Assembly (NCBI RefSeq): GCF_018614205.1
Contig: NZ_JAGGOS010000201.1
Span: 1 to 39,317 of the forward strand
Direction of reading: 5' to 3'
Source of the DNA: Streptomyces sp. ISL-36
GTDB taxonomy: Bacteria > Actinomycetota > Actinomycetes > Streptomycetales > Streptomycetaceae
Length of the DNA: 39,317 nucleotides
Below the pieces are notes generated by a model. That model ran no database searches. It was not told the DNA's origin and worked only from the letters and a program-made list of their open reading frames with translations. Made by a program: the position numbers and the translations under genes. This document shows positions 1-8,292 of this stretch, piece after piece (within the stretch, counting starts at the first letter, position 1; every line of letters starts with the position of its first letter).

Positions 1-55
1 CGAAGTGAAACCGGGAGGTTAAGGAGCTGAATCTGGCTGCCATCCGCTTCAGCCA

Positions 56-340
56 TCAACGCCTGAAGAGACCTCCTCGACGCGTCGGCCATGTCAGGGT
101 GAGCACGAGGGGGTTCGTGACCATCCAGTACGCCGGGTGGACCCAACCTCTCTCCTTTGCGAGGAGACCCGATCCGTTCTCGCGGTACACGTGGCGCAGC
201 AGCCTGTCGTATGCTGGCCCGCCGCCGACCAACAGCAGCGGAGCAGCAACCACCGCACCGATCCAGACACCACATCGGAGCGCGAGCTGAGGAAATCCAC
301 CTATGCGCACCGGATGAGTATGGCTCAGCAGCCGAGGCAT
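56..340 (-). CDS. Hypothetical small protein with one possible membrane segment
   Basis: Open frame of 94 residues on the minus strand. Residues about 24-42 form a hydrophobic stretch (GAVVAAPLLLVGGG) that could be one membrane helix; the rest is basic with no recognised domain. It lies 37 nt downstream of the broken PH-domain-like gene and points the same way, so it could be the next gene of an old operon. Overlapping frames on the other strand are also open here, as is common in high-GC DNA, so coding status is uncertain. No strong ribosome site was noticed. It could equally be a chance frame. Confidence 0.3.
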   Translation of the reverse strand: MPRLLSHTHPVRIGGFPQLALRCGVWIGAVVAAPLLLVGGGPAYDRLLRHVYRENGSGLLAKERGWVHPAYWMVTNPLVLTLTWPTRRGGLFRR

Positions 341-377
341 CGCAGGCGGGCTTCTGATCGACAGAGCGCCCTGAACG

Positions 378-924
378 TCACAAGATCAGCGACAGAGCCC
401 GTTCATCCGTACGCAGCCATGCACGTTCACGTGTACGCCGACACCGACCGCCCACTCCGTCATGCGTCGCGCGATGACCGAGTGGAACCGCCTCCAGAAC
501 AGCCAGCAACTCAGCGAACCGGTCCTCCTGCGAGGTTCCCGAAGCCAGCTCGCTCAGCGCATACGCCGTGGTCTTGAAGCCGTCTCCGTGGTGGAACTCC
601 GCACCCCACGCACCAAGCCTCACCGAGGTCACCTCACCCAGCCCCAAGCGGTGAGTCCCCCACGGATTAACTGCCACGATCCCGTCAGGACCCACCTGAA
701 GCCGGACCCGGAGAATCGCCCACCAGAAAGAACAACGCAGCGCCGACCGCCAGCCCCGACCACAGCCCGGCCGGACGCGCGGTCTCCACTCCCGGAGAGG
801 AAACCCACTCCGCCCAGCCGATGAACGCCTTCACCCCTACGACCCCTGGGATCACGAAGCCGGCCACTCGAGCCACCCCGCCCACCCGCCACACCGACAC
901 CGAGTCCCCACCCTGTTCATCCAT
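378..924 (-). pseudogene. Frameshifted PH-domain-like membrane protein
   Basis: Two frames must be joined to read one protein. The first, from ATG at 924 (MDEQGGDSVSVW), contains two short hydrophobic stretches ending in ALFF near 745. The second continues as FWWAILRVRLQVGPDGIVAV and then NPWGTHRLGLGEVTSVRL, the pattern of small actinobacterial membrane proteins with a bacterial PH-like domain (variable strand, VNPxxxxRL, then I/V-x-S/W). The break lies at about 735-755. The C-terminal tail after TAYALSEL is unremarkable. Either a single-base indel killed the gene or the read has an error. The shared 28-bp repeat at 948-975 sits just before the start codon. PH assignment rests on pattern only. 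Confidence 0.5.
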
Positions 925-947
925 GCCCGCATTGTGAGCCACGCAGG

Positions 948-975
948 TTGACCAAAGACATAGGGGCACCCCCCC
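948..975. repeat. Dispersed 28-bp repeat, copy 1
   Basis: The stretch starting TTGACCAAAGACATAGGGGC and ending in a run of C recurs at 18462-18489 with a single extra A. Both copies lie just upstream of a leftward gene start. It contains a GGGG-TG-CCCC mini-palindrome on the minus strand. Function is unknown. Confidence 0.7.
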
Positions 976-1231
976 GGCTGACCAGCATCTACGGCCCGTC
1001 CCGACGAACTCGAACCACCCACCGGAACCGTGGAACCCGGCGCACATCCGACGCGGCAGCCGGGCCATCGGCCTACCCGTCGCCGACCCGACAAGCCGAA
1101 ACGGACCGCCGGAGAAACCGACGGCCCGTCACGAAAGATCGAGGCTAGAACCCAAGAAATGCTCCGGCGGGGCTCCTGAGCACAGCGAGTGAAGGACGGA
1201 TTCGAGATTGAACCAGCCCCTTCCAGGCTGT

Positions 1232-1498
1232 CTAGCTAATCACCGTGAACTCCGGAACTCCATCTAGCCTATTCGGATCATCGAAGGAGCGAAATTCGCC
1301 GGCCGACGTAGCGCCGATTCTGGATACGGTAATTCCATGAACGCAGATTCCGCACCAGAAGAGAGCATAGCCGATCTTCTCGATCTCGTCACCGATATAG
1401 CGAAGACGGAGACCATCCAATCCACACCTTGGACATTCCACGGCCTCGCCATCAGTAAAACGACAAAGGCTAGCCATCCATCGGTCCCTCTTACTCAC
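1232..1498 (-). CDS. Putative zinc-ribbon immunity protein for the RHS toxin
   Basis: 88 residues starting at GTG 1498, which overlaps the RHS stop codon as GTGA; a GGAGG ribosome site lies inside the last RHS codons, so translation is probably coupled to the toxin. Two CxxC pairs, C22-P-R-C25 and C49-G-I-C52, frame a zinc ribbon; the rest is a compact basic/acidic small domain with no signal peptide or membrane helix, fitting a cytoplasmic protein. Position directly after a polymorphic toxin tip is the classic place for its cognate immunity gene. That role is inferred from position, size and overlap; the fold family was not recognised. Base composition is low in G+C here (one 60-base line, 1321-1380, counts 29 G/C), matching the toxin tip and unlike the RHS core, which suggests the two were acquired together. 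Confidence 0.75.
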   Translation of the reverse strand: MSKRDRWMASLCRFTDGEAVECPRCGLDGLRLRYIGDEIEKIGYALFWCGICVHGITVSRIGATSAGEFRSFDDPNRLDGVPEFTVIS

Positions 1499-4400
1499 TG
1501 ACCTCCACCTCTCGCGACATAAGTGTAGTAGAAGCTATCTTCGATGCCCCAGGCTGCACTTTCCCTTAGGTCGCCGTCAAGGGTACTCGTCGGCTTGCCG
1601 TGTAGCTCGAGCTGCATCACGTGAGTGCGTTCATGTCCGATAGTCCTGACAAGAGTCTCGCCATTCGTGAAGGCGCCAGGGTAGAAGGTCATATGCCCAG
1701 TATCTATGTTGGTGTGCCCATACCAGGGCCTACCTACCAGATCGGCATTCCTATCGATACGCCACCTTGTCCCCGCAAGGGAAATGTCTGCAGCCTTTGC
1801 GTATTGCTTTACGGATTTCCTGGTCATTGGTACCGCCAGGCTTGAAAATTCCCCAACATTCCCTCCCCTTCTATACAAAAGAGAGGTGAAGGTCTTGCCT
1901 GCCGCAACCTCTGGAGCGACTGGACCCAGCGGCGCGGCGGCGACCATTCCGCCCTGATCCACCCCCATCTCGAAGGCGGCCGAGCTCGTGTCGGCTCCGC
2001 GGTCAGCGAACTCCTTCGCAGTGGCCTCGCCGGCGCACTCAACGTCTCCGAAGAGCTCAAAGAAGTTACAACCGAACGTGAGCCCTTCTACAATTCCTGT
2101 AACGATTCCTGCGCCGTAGTCGTAATCGTCACCCAGGGGCTGGTTGACCCACGTGGTCGTGCACTTGACTCGGTTGCAGGTCAGTTTGTTATGGCCATCC
2201 TGGTTTCCTCCGCTTCCGCCAGTGGCAGTTACGGTGCCGGTCGCTTGTCCCGTACCGGTGGTTGCATCCTTCTTCGGAGGTCCGGGCACATGTCCAGGCG
2301 TGGTGTTTTCGTATCCGGCTCCAGGTCGTGTCGGGCAGTCGAGTTCGGCGCACATCCCGGTGGGGTCCGACGTGGTTGTGGGGTTGTTGCCGGCGTAGCT
2401 GTAGCCGTTCATCGAGCCGGGGGCGTCGGGCGCGAGAAGGGGGTCGACACTGACGAACTGCCCCAGGGTGGGGTCGTATTCGCGGGCACCGATGTGGGTG
2501 AGCTTGGTGCTGGTGTCAGTGGGCTTGCCGAGGAAGGTCTTGTCGTCGGGCCAGGTGCCGCTGGTGATACCTCGGGCGCCACCGAAGGGAGTGGTGTAGC
2601 GCTTGGTAAGCGCCTGGGCCGTGTCTGCGGTGAGGGAGAGGTTGCCGGTGCCGTGGTGGTCGGCGGCGAGGAAGTGGAGCTTCTCAGTGCCGGTTTCGCT
2701 GGTGCGCAGGGCGATGGTGGAGCCGGCCACGCTGTAGTAGCGGTTGGCCCACTTCTTGGTGTCCTTGAGGTGGACTTCGGTGGCGCCGAGGTAGAGGACG
2801 GTTTCACCCGTGGTGCCGGAGGCGCGGCGGATGAGGAGTTGGCCGTCGGCGTCGTAGAGGTAGTCCGTGGTGGTGGTGCCTTCGGTGAGCTTGCTGAGCT
2901 TGCCTTCGCCGGACCAGGCCAGGGATTGGGTGGTGGTGCTGCCCGCTGTTTCGACGCGGGCGGTGGTGTTGCCGGCGGCGTCGTAGATGTAACGGGTGCT
3001 CTCGTCGGCGCAGTTGCCGTCGGTCGTGGTGGCCTTCAGCGCGTGCGTGCGGGGGGCGTTGTAGCAGTAGGTGCGGGTGACCGGGGCGGCGGTGTTCTGC
3101 TTCTCCGTGGCCCGCTGGCCTGCGGTGTTGTAGGTGTAGGAGGTCCAGTAGGGGGCGGCTCCGCCGAGGTTGGCTACGGTTCGGCCCGTGGTGGCGCAGT
3201 CGGCGGTCTTGGGTGTCCAGGCTTCGGTCAGGCGGCGCTGGCCGTCGTAGGTGAAGCACTGGAAGTCGGCGCCGTTGCCGGTGTTGGCGTGGTCGAAGGT
3301 CGAGGTGACGTTGCCTGCGGGGTCGTAGATGTAGGCGGTGTCGCGTACCGCGCCGCGGGTCTGGTCGTCGACGTCCGCGTCGGTGAGGCGGCCGGTGCCT
3401 TCCTCGTAGAAGTTGGTGAGGAAGACCTTCCTGGTGCCGACGGCGGTGGAGGTGCCCAGGGTGAGCTGCTGGACCTGGCCGAGGTCGGTGTAGGAGGCGC
3501 CTAGCAGGTAGCCGGAGGCGCCGGAGAGGCCGGTGGGCAGGCCGTAGTTGTTGTATGCGGTGCTGACGATCTCACTGGCGAGGCCGCCGCCTGCGGGTTC
3601 GGTGGTGCTCTTGATGGTGCCGTCGAGGCGGTAGTCGACCTTCGCGGTGCTCGTAGCGGTGACCGCTCCGGAGGTGACGAGCGGGTCGTCGTAGGGGAGG
3701 GTCAGGGTGGTGGTAGTCGGGCGGCTCATGGAGTCATAGGCCGTGACCTTCTTGGTGTATGTCTTGCTGCCGGTCTGGCCCTTGCCGCCGGTGTAGCGGA
3801 TGGAGGTGTCGGGCAGGCCCTTGAGGAGCGCGTCGTAGGTCCACTCCGCGAGACGGTTGGCGTCGGTGGCGCTGTTCTGCCACAGGCCGGTCTTGCGGCC
3901 TATCTCGTCGTATCCGTAGACGAGGACCCGCTTTTCCGCGTCCGTGGTCGTCTGGATCTGGTCGAGATCGGTGTACGACGTGCTCGAGGTGCCCTTGTCG
4001 GGGTCGGTCGCGGTGTCCTGGCGGCCGTAGAGATCGTAGGTGTAGGACCACTTGGCGCCGTCGGGCCCGGTGACCTGCTTCTGCTTGCCGTCGCGGAGGT
4101 AGCCGTACTTGACCGAGGTGTACGAGGTGTCGACGGCTGCGCCGTAGGCCTTCTCGTCGGGCTGGGCGCCCGCATAGGTGCGGGTCTCGGTGGTGCGGCC
4201 GAGGGCGTCGGTGATGGTGCGGGTAGCGGTACCGCCCTGCTGGGCGGTGGTGGCCACCGAGTCACCTGTGTAGGTGGTGAGGACCGGGGCGAACTTCTGC
4301 ACACCCTTGACGAAGAGGGTGGACTTCACCTGTCGGCCGAGGCCATCGAACTCCTGCCGGACCTCCTGAGGTGCACCACCGTTCTCGGCACGGTCGTAGG

Positions 4401-7400
4401 AGCTGTTGGGCGCCTTGGTAGAGTCGAAAATGCCCTCGAAGGTCTCGTAGGCGAGGCCGCGTTCGTTGTAGCGGTTCTCGGTCAGGATGCGGCCGCCGTT
4501 GGGGGCCGGGGTCTGGGTCTGGAGAGGGCGGAGCAGGGAGTCGAACAGGCTGTAGCTGGTGGCGTAGTTCTGGCCGTCCGCCTTGAGGGTGGAGACCGAT
4601 GTCCAGGAGGGGTTGTCGGCCTGGTTGATGCCATAGTCGAAGGTGGCGGTGGCGGTGTCGCCGCCGGACTTCGAGCGGTTGGGTGCCCAGGTCGCGGTGA
4701 TGCGGCCGAGAGCGTCGTAGGTGTTCTCGGTCCGCTTGAGGTTTGCGTCCAGCGTCTGGGTCACAGAACCGCGCGCGGGATCGTAGTAGGTGTAGGTCTT
4801 GTGTGCCTGGCCGTTGGCGAGGATCGGCTTGGCGAGGATCGTCGCGGTGAGCGGTCCTGTGGTGGCCGGGACGTAGGCCGTGGTGGTGACCTTGCCGGTG
4901 GCGTCGGTCACGGTGAGGGGGCGGCCGAGTTTGGCGGTCGCACCGTCGTAGGTGACCTTGGTGAGCGTCTGCCAGCTGGTGGGGTCCCGGTCGGAAGTGC
5001 TGCCGGCGACCACGGCGGGGTAGCCCTTCGCGCGGCCGGTCCAAGTGGGCAGGCCCAGCGTCGGGGTCTGGTCCGCGGTCCAGCCGGTGGCGGCGGTGTC
5101 GTCATAGACGGTGGCGGTGTCGACCAGGACGTCGCCGCGCTGGTCCGGGGCCTCAGTGCTGGTGTACTTGTGGGTGATGCTAGTGGGCATCTTCAGCTGG
5201 TCGTCCGTCACTGAGCAGGCCTGGCCCACGGTGCGGATGCGGGAGACCAGACTGGTGAGACCCTTGGCGTCGTTGCGGGCGTACCAGGTACGGGTGCAGG
5301 TCTCGTCTCCAGCGAGGGAGGAGTCGCCGAGGTTGTCCGAGCGCGTGGCCATGCCGTAGCCGTCAAATGCGTTGCCCACTACCGTGGTGCGCCACTTCTT
5401 CGCGGCGGTCAGGTACGTGTTGCTGTAGGTCTTCGCGGTGCGGACGTAGCCGGCGGTGACGTGGGCGTACGACTTCCGCTGGCTGGCGGTCTGCTTGTAC
5501 CAGAGGTCGTTGACCTGGTTGCCGACCGCGGTGGTGCCGTCGTAAGTGATCCGCTGACGCAGCTGACCCTGATATTGCTCACTGTCGGTGGCGTCGGCGA
5601 CGGTCACTTCGTCACCGGTGCTGCCGGCGACGTTGTCGATGTCGATGCCCGGGATGGTGACACTGCGGGTCAGCGGATCGCCGTTGGCGTCCTTGGCCTT
5701 GAGGCGGTCGCCGTGCATGCCCTGCATGTACAGGCTGACGGTCTTGGAACGGGTAACTCCGACCGGTCCGGTGTAGGCGGTCACCTTGCGGTAGCCCCGC
5801 CAGGACGACCAGGTTCGTTCCTTCTCCTTGGTGAAGGGATCGTCGTTGTAGTGCCAGGCCGGGCCCTCGTAGCTGTAGGTGTTTTCCACGGGCAGGTTGC
5901 GGCCGCCGGTGTCGGCGGTGCTGACCCCGATCACCCGGTACTTGTTGAACCAGTCCAGCTGCGGGTCACCGCCATTGATCGGCCAATACACCGGATAACA
6001 CGAGAGGGCGTTGTTGTCCTCAGCCGCAGGCATCTTCGAGCCACGCATACACTCGGGCTCGGACAGGGCGATGGAGGTGACCGCGCCAGTCTCGGAGGTA
6101 ATGGTGGAGATCCGAGGGCGGGTCAACGGCACGGCATCAATCGTGGGATCGCCGACGTAGTCAGGAGCCTCGACAACTCGGTTCGCGCGCTGCTGGTAGG
6201 TGAAGGCGATGGTCGGCAGGCCGATGGTGGTGCCGTTCTGACCGGTCCGCTTCAGCCCGTACAGGGCCCATACCTGGTCGGAGCTGTTGCCGATGTCCTG
6301 ACCGTCGTACACGTCCTGGGTCAGGGTGTAGGAGTCGACAGGCTTGTAGGCGTCGGGCTCGGCGGCCGTGGACCAGACGTGGGTGTTGATGCTGGTCAGG
6401 AGCTTCCGGGTGAAGAACGCCGGTCCGGTGGCCTTGCAGTCCGTCTCGCTCGAGCTGCAGATCGAGTCGAAAGGGACGTCAGGCCAGTTCTTGGCCGTGT
6501 CCTCGGTCAGCGTGTCACAGCCGCCGCCGACGTCCTTGCAGCGTTCCTTGTACCCGAAGGTCACCTTGCCCGAGGCGCTGCCGGTGAACAGGGTGTCGGA
6601 GCGCTGGCCGTAGCGGATCTCGTTCAGGTAGCCGCCACGGGTGTATGCGGCGAGCTCGGTCTTGTCGCCGTTCTTCGCGTAGTAGTTGGGGTCGGCCGTG
6701 TACCAGTAGGTGGAGGCATTGCCGTGGACGTCCTCGACCAGGTCGAGGTTCCAGCGCCATGCCTGCTGCTTGGCCCGGCCGGAGAAGGAGGTACCGGAGG
6801 AAAATCCGGGTTCTCCCGCGTCGTCACCGAAGACCGGGACGGTCCATACCGAGTTGGTGCGCTCGGTGTCGGCGCCGTCGAGCTTGTTCAGGCCGAAGGT
6901 GTAGGTGGTGCCGTCGCCGGTGACGATCTTCCAGTACTCGCCGGCACCGTCGATGCCGTCGTCGCCCTTGTCGCCGTTGTCGGCGCCGGTACCGTGAATG
7001 ACGGTGGAGGCGTCGTCGTTCTTCAACCGCCACTTGTTGGTGGTGTCGTCCTTGACCAGTTCGGTGGCCTTGCCGTTCAGGACGAGGGAGGCGTTCTCGT
7101 ACTTCCAACACTGGTCGTTCTTGTCGGTCTGGCCGTCGTCGTCGCAAGAGCCGTACTTGCGCTCGATGTACGAGGAGGTCAGGTCGAAACCCTCACCGAC
7201 CAGGGAGCCCTGGTTGTTGGTGTTCGCCGTACGGCCATCGACGCTGCCCGAGTCGTAGGAGATTCCCAGGGACGGTGCGGGGCCTGCTGCAGCCGGGGGG
7301 ACCGAGATCGGGTAGGACCAGGTGAACGAGCCGGACGAGCCGCCGGCCTCCCAGGACGACGAGCTCGCCAGCGGTGTCGCCTTGTAGTCGCCCGCGCCCT

Positions 7401-8133
7401 TGTCCGAACCGCCCGTTGTCGTGGCGGCGAGGGCCAGTACCTGCGGAGCGGTGCCGATCCGTCCCAAGCTCGCGGTGACCGTCTGCTTGTCAGCATTGTT
7501 CTCCGAGACCATGGGCGTTGTCTCGCGGCACTCCGCCTTCTCGGGAGTGGTGAGCGCACACGCCGGCAGCGACAGAAGGCCCAGACGCGTAGCCCAGGCG
7601 CCGCCGATCGCGGAGCCGAAGGAGCTGTAGTCGAACTCGACCTTGGCAGCCCCCGGATTCTGGGCAGCAACGGTGAACAGGACACCGTTGACGCCGGCCG
7701 CACGAGTCGCCTTCTGGTCAAGCACCTTTACGGCGGAGGTACCGGACGCGGGGCGCTGCACCAGCCGGTCAGGCCTTGTCGCCTCCGCGCCTCGCACGTC
7801 CACCAGTGCGGTGCTCACGGTCGTGGGCTCGGAGTCCAGGTGGCCGGTGAGCGTCTGTGCCTTCGGCCAGTCGCTGTGGGCTCGCTCCTGCGCAGCCCGT
7901 TGTGCTAGCCGGCGGTTGGCCGCCCGCTCCTGTGCGGCCTTGGCACGTTCCTTCTTGGCGCCGGGCTCGGTGACGGCGTGCACCTTCACCGCCTTGGACG
8001 CGGGGACCTCTGGACGCCCCGGGAGTTCCGCGGCCTGCGCCAGGGGAACCAAAGGTGTGGGTATCGACAGCGCAAGCGCCAAGATGCCGATCACGGCACC
8101 TTGGTGTCTGCGCAGACGTGTACGTCTGGACAC
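1495..8133 (-). CDS. Secreted RHS/YD-repeat polymorphic toxin with HExxH C-terminal domain
   Basis: 2,212 residues from GTG 8133, with an AAAGGAG ribosome site at 8144-8150. Residues 1-35 are a Sec-type signal peptide (RRTRLRR, a hydrophobic core, then AQAAE). A long N-terminal region includes the actinobacterial RHS-associated stretch SYDSGSVDGRT. From about residue 900 it carries many YD/RHS repeats (YDALGR, YDLYGR, YDEIGR, YNTAGQR) that build the toxin-enclosing shell. The RHS core ends with REYDPTLGQFVSVDPLL and DPTGM near residue 1927. The last 285 residues are the variable tip: a linker, a glycine/alanine-rich hydrophobic segment, then IGHERTHVMQLELHG with H2167, E2168 and H2171 as an HExxH zinc-protease motif; E in RESAAWG about 20 residues later could be the third ligand. 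The tip is therefore a probable zinc metallopeptidase toxin. It follows a LamG protein gene and precedes a putative immunity gene. Confidence 0.92.
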   Translation of the reverse strand: MSRRTRLRRHQGAVIGILALALSIPTPLVPLAQAAELPGRPEVPASKAVKVHAVTEPGAKKERAKAAQERAANRRLAQRAAQERAHSDWPKAQTLTGHLDSEPTTVSTALVDVRGAEATRPDRLVQRPASGTSAVKVLDQKATRAAGVNGVLFTVAAQNPGAAKVEFDYSSFGSAIGGAWATRLGLLSLPACALTTPEKAECRETTPMVSENNADKQTVTASLGRIGTAPQVLALAATTTGGSDKGAGDYKATPLASSSSWEAGGSSGSFTWSYPISVPPAAAGPAPSLGISYDSGSVDGRTANTNNQGSLVGEGFDLTSSYIERKYGSCDDDGQTDKNDQCWKYENASLVLNGKATELVKDDTTNKWRLKNDDASTVIHGTGADNGDKGDDGIDGAGEYWKIVTGDGTTYTFGLNKLDGADTERTNSVWTVPVFGDDAGEPGFSSGTSFSGRAKQQAWRWNLDLVEDVHGNASTYWYTADPNYYAKNGDKTELAAYTRGGYLNEIRYGQRSDTLFTGSASGKVTFGYKERCKDVGGGCDTLTEDTAKNWPDVPFDSICSSSETDCKATGPAFFTRKLLTSINTHVWSTAAEPDAYKPVDSYTLTQDVYDGQDIGNSSDQVWALYGLKRTGQNGTTIGLPTIAFTYQQRANRVVEAPDYVGDPTIDAVPLTRPRISTITSETGAVTSIALSEPECMRGSKMPAAEDNNALSCYPVYWPINGGDPQLDWFNKYRVIGVSTADTGGRNLPVENTYSYEGPAWHYNDDPFTKEKERTWSSWRGYRKVTAYTGPVGVTRSKTVSLYMQGMHGDRLKAKDANGDPLTRSVTIPGIDIDNVAGSTGDEVTVADATDSEQYQGQLRQRITYDGTTAVGNQVNDLWYKQTASQRKSYAHVTAGYVRTAKTYSNTYLTAAKKWRTTVVGNAFDGYGMATRSDNLGDSSLAGDETCTRTWYARNDAKGLTSLVSRIRTVGQACSVTDDQLKMPTSITHKYTSTEAPDQRGDVLVDTATVYDDTAATGWTADQTPTLGLPTWTGRAKGYPAVVAGSTSDRDPTSWQTLTKVTYDGATAKLGRPLTVTDATGKVTTTAYVPATTGPLTATILAKPILANGQAHKTYTYYDPARGSVTQTLDANLKRTENTYDALGRITATWAPNRSKSGGDTATATFDYGINQADNPSWTSVSTLKADGQNYATSYSLFDSLLRPLQTQTPAPNGGRILTENRYNERGLAYETFEGIFDSTKAPNSSYDRAENGGAPQEVRQEFDGLGRQVKSTLFVKGVQKFAPVLTTYTGDSVATTAQQGGTATRTITDALGRTTETRTYAGAQPDEKAYGAAVDTSYTSVKYGYLRDGKQKQVTGPDGAKWSYTYDLYGRQDTATDPDKGTSSTSYTDLDQIQTTTDAEKRVLVYGYDEIGRKTGLWQNSATDANRLAEWTYDALLKGLPDTSIRYTGGKGQTGSKTYTKKVTAYDSMSRPTTTTLTLPYDDPLVTSGAVTATSTAKVDYRLDGTIKSTTEPAGGGLASEIVSTAYNNYGLPTGLSGASGYLLGASYTDLGQVQQLTLGTSTAVGTRKVFLTNFYEEGTGRLTDADVDDQTRGAVRDTAYIYDPAGNVTSTFDHANTGNGADFQCFTYDGQRRLTEAWTPKTADCATTGRTVANLGGAAPYWTSYTYNTAGQRATEKQNTAAPVTRTYCYNAPRTHALKATTTDGNCADESTRYIYDAAGNTTARVETAGSTTTQSLAWSGEGKLSKLTEGTTTTDYLYDADGQLLIRRASGTTGETVLYLGATEVHLKDTKKWANRYYSVAGSTIALRTSETGTEKLHFLAADHHGTGNLSLTADTAQALTKRYTTPFGGARGITSGTWPDDKTFLGKPTDTSTKLTHIGAREYDPTLGQFVSVDPLLAPDAPGSMNGYSYAGNNPTTTSDPTGMCAELDCPTRPGAGYENTTPGHVPGPPKKDATTGTGQATGTVTATGGSGGNQDGHNKLTCNRVKCTTTWVNQPLGDDYDYGAGIVTGIVEGLTFGCNFFELFGDVECAGEATAKEFADRGADTSSAAFEMGVDQGGMVAAAPLGPVAPEVAAGKTFTSLLYRRGGNVGEFSSLAVPMTRKSVKQYAKAADISLAGTRWRIDRNADLVGRPWYGHTNIDTGHMTFYPGAFTNGETLVRTIGHERTHVMQLELHGKPTSTLDGDLRESAAWGIEDSFYYTYVARGGGQ

Positions 8134-8187
8134 GACGAAACTGCTCCTTTTGAACTTTTGATCTAGATGAGGGGAAGCAGGAGGTCA

Positions 8188-8211
8188 GGACGGCGGTCCA
8201 GGCCGCCGTCC
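8188..8211 (-). other. Intercistronic hairpin 1
   Basis: Perfect inverted repeat with 9-bp arms GGACGGCGG and CCGCCGTCC around a 6-nt loop, located between the LamG gene and the RHS gene. No U-tract follows. With the next hairpin it may reduce or process the message between the two genes. Confidence 0.6.
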
Positions 8212-8224
8212 GTATCTGAAGTCC

Positions 8225-8256
8225 GGCGTGGGGAGCGTCCGTACGCTCCCCACGCC
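8225..8256 (-). terminator. Intercistronic hairpin 2, terminator or attenuator
   Basis: Perfect 14-bp arms, GGCGTGGGGAGCGT and ACGCTCCCCACGCC, around a CCGT loop, beginning 36 nt after the LamG stop on the minus strand. The stem is strong enough to be an intrinsic terminator of the U-less type common in high-GC actinobacteria. Since the RHS gene starts 92 nt further on in the same direction, partial read-through or an RHS promoter just after it is likely. Confidence 0.65.
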
Positions 8257-8292
8257 GTCGGCCGAGGCCGGATATGAAAGGGCCCTCTCGGA

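Noticed and set aside
948..975. TTGACC in the 28-bp repeat as a promoter -35 element
   Set aside because: The only -10-like sequence (CATAGG) is far too close, and it would read away from the adjacent genes.
2191..3504. 437-codon plus-strand open frame
   Set aside because: Antisense to the RHS core; low-complexity Gly/Val-rich product with no family features.
5461..7908. Very long plus-strand open frame (815 codons) inside the RHS gene
   Set aside because: It is the antisense of the RHS gene, kept open by third-position G/C bias; its translation is valine/glycine-rich without domains.
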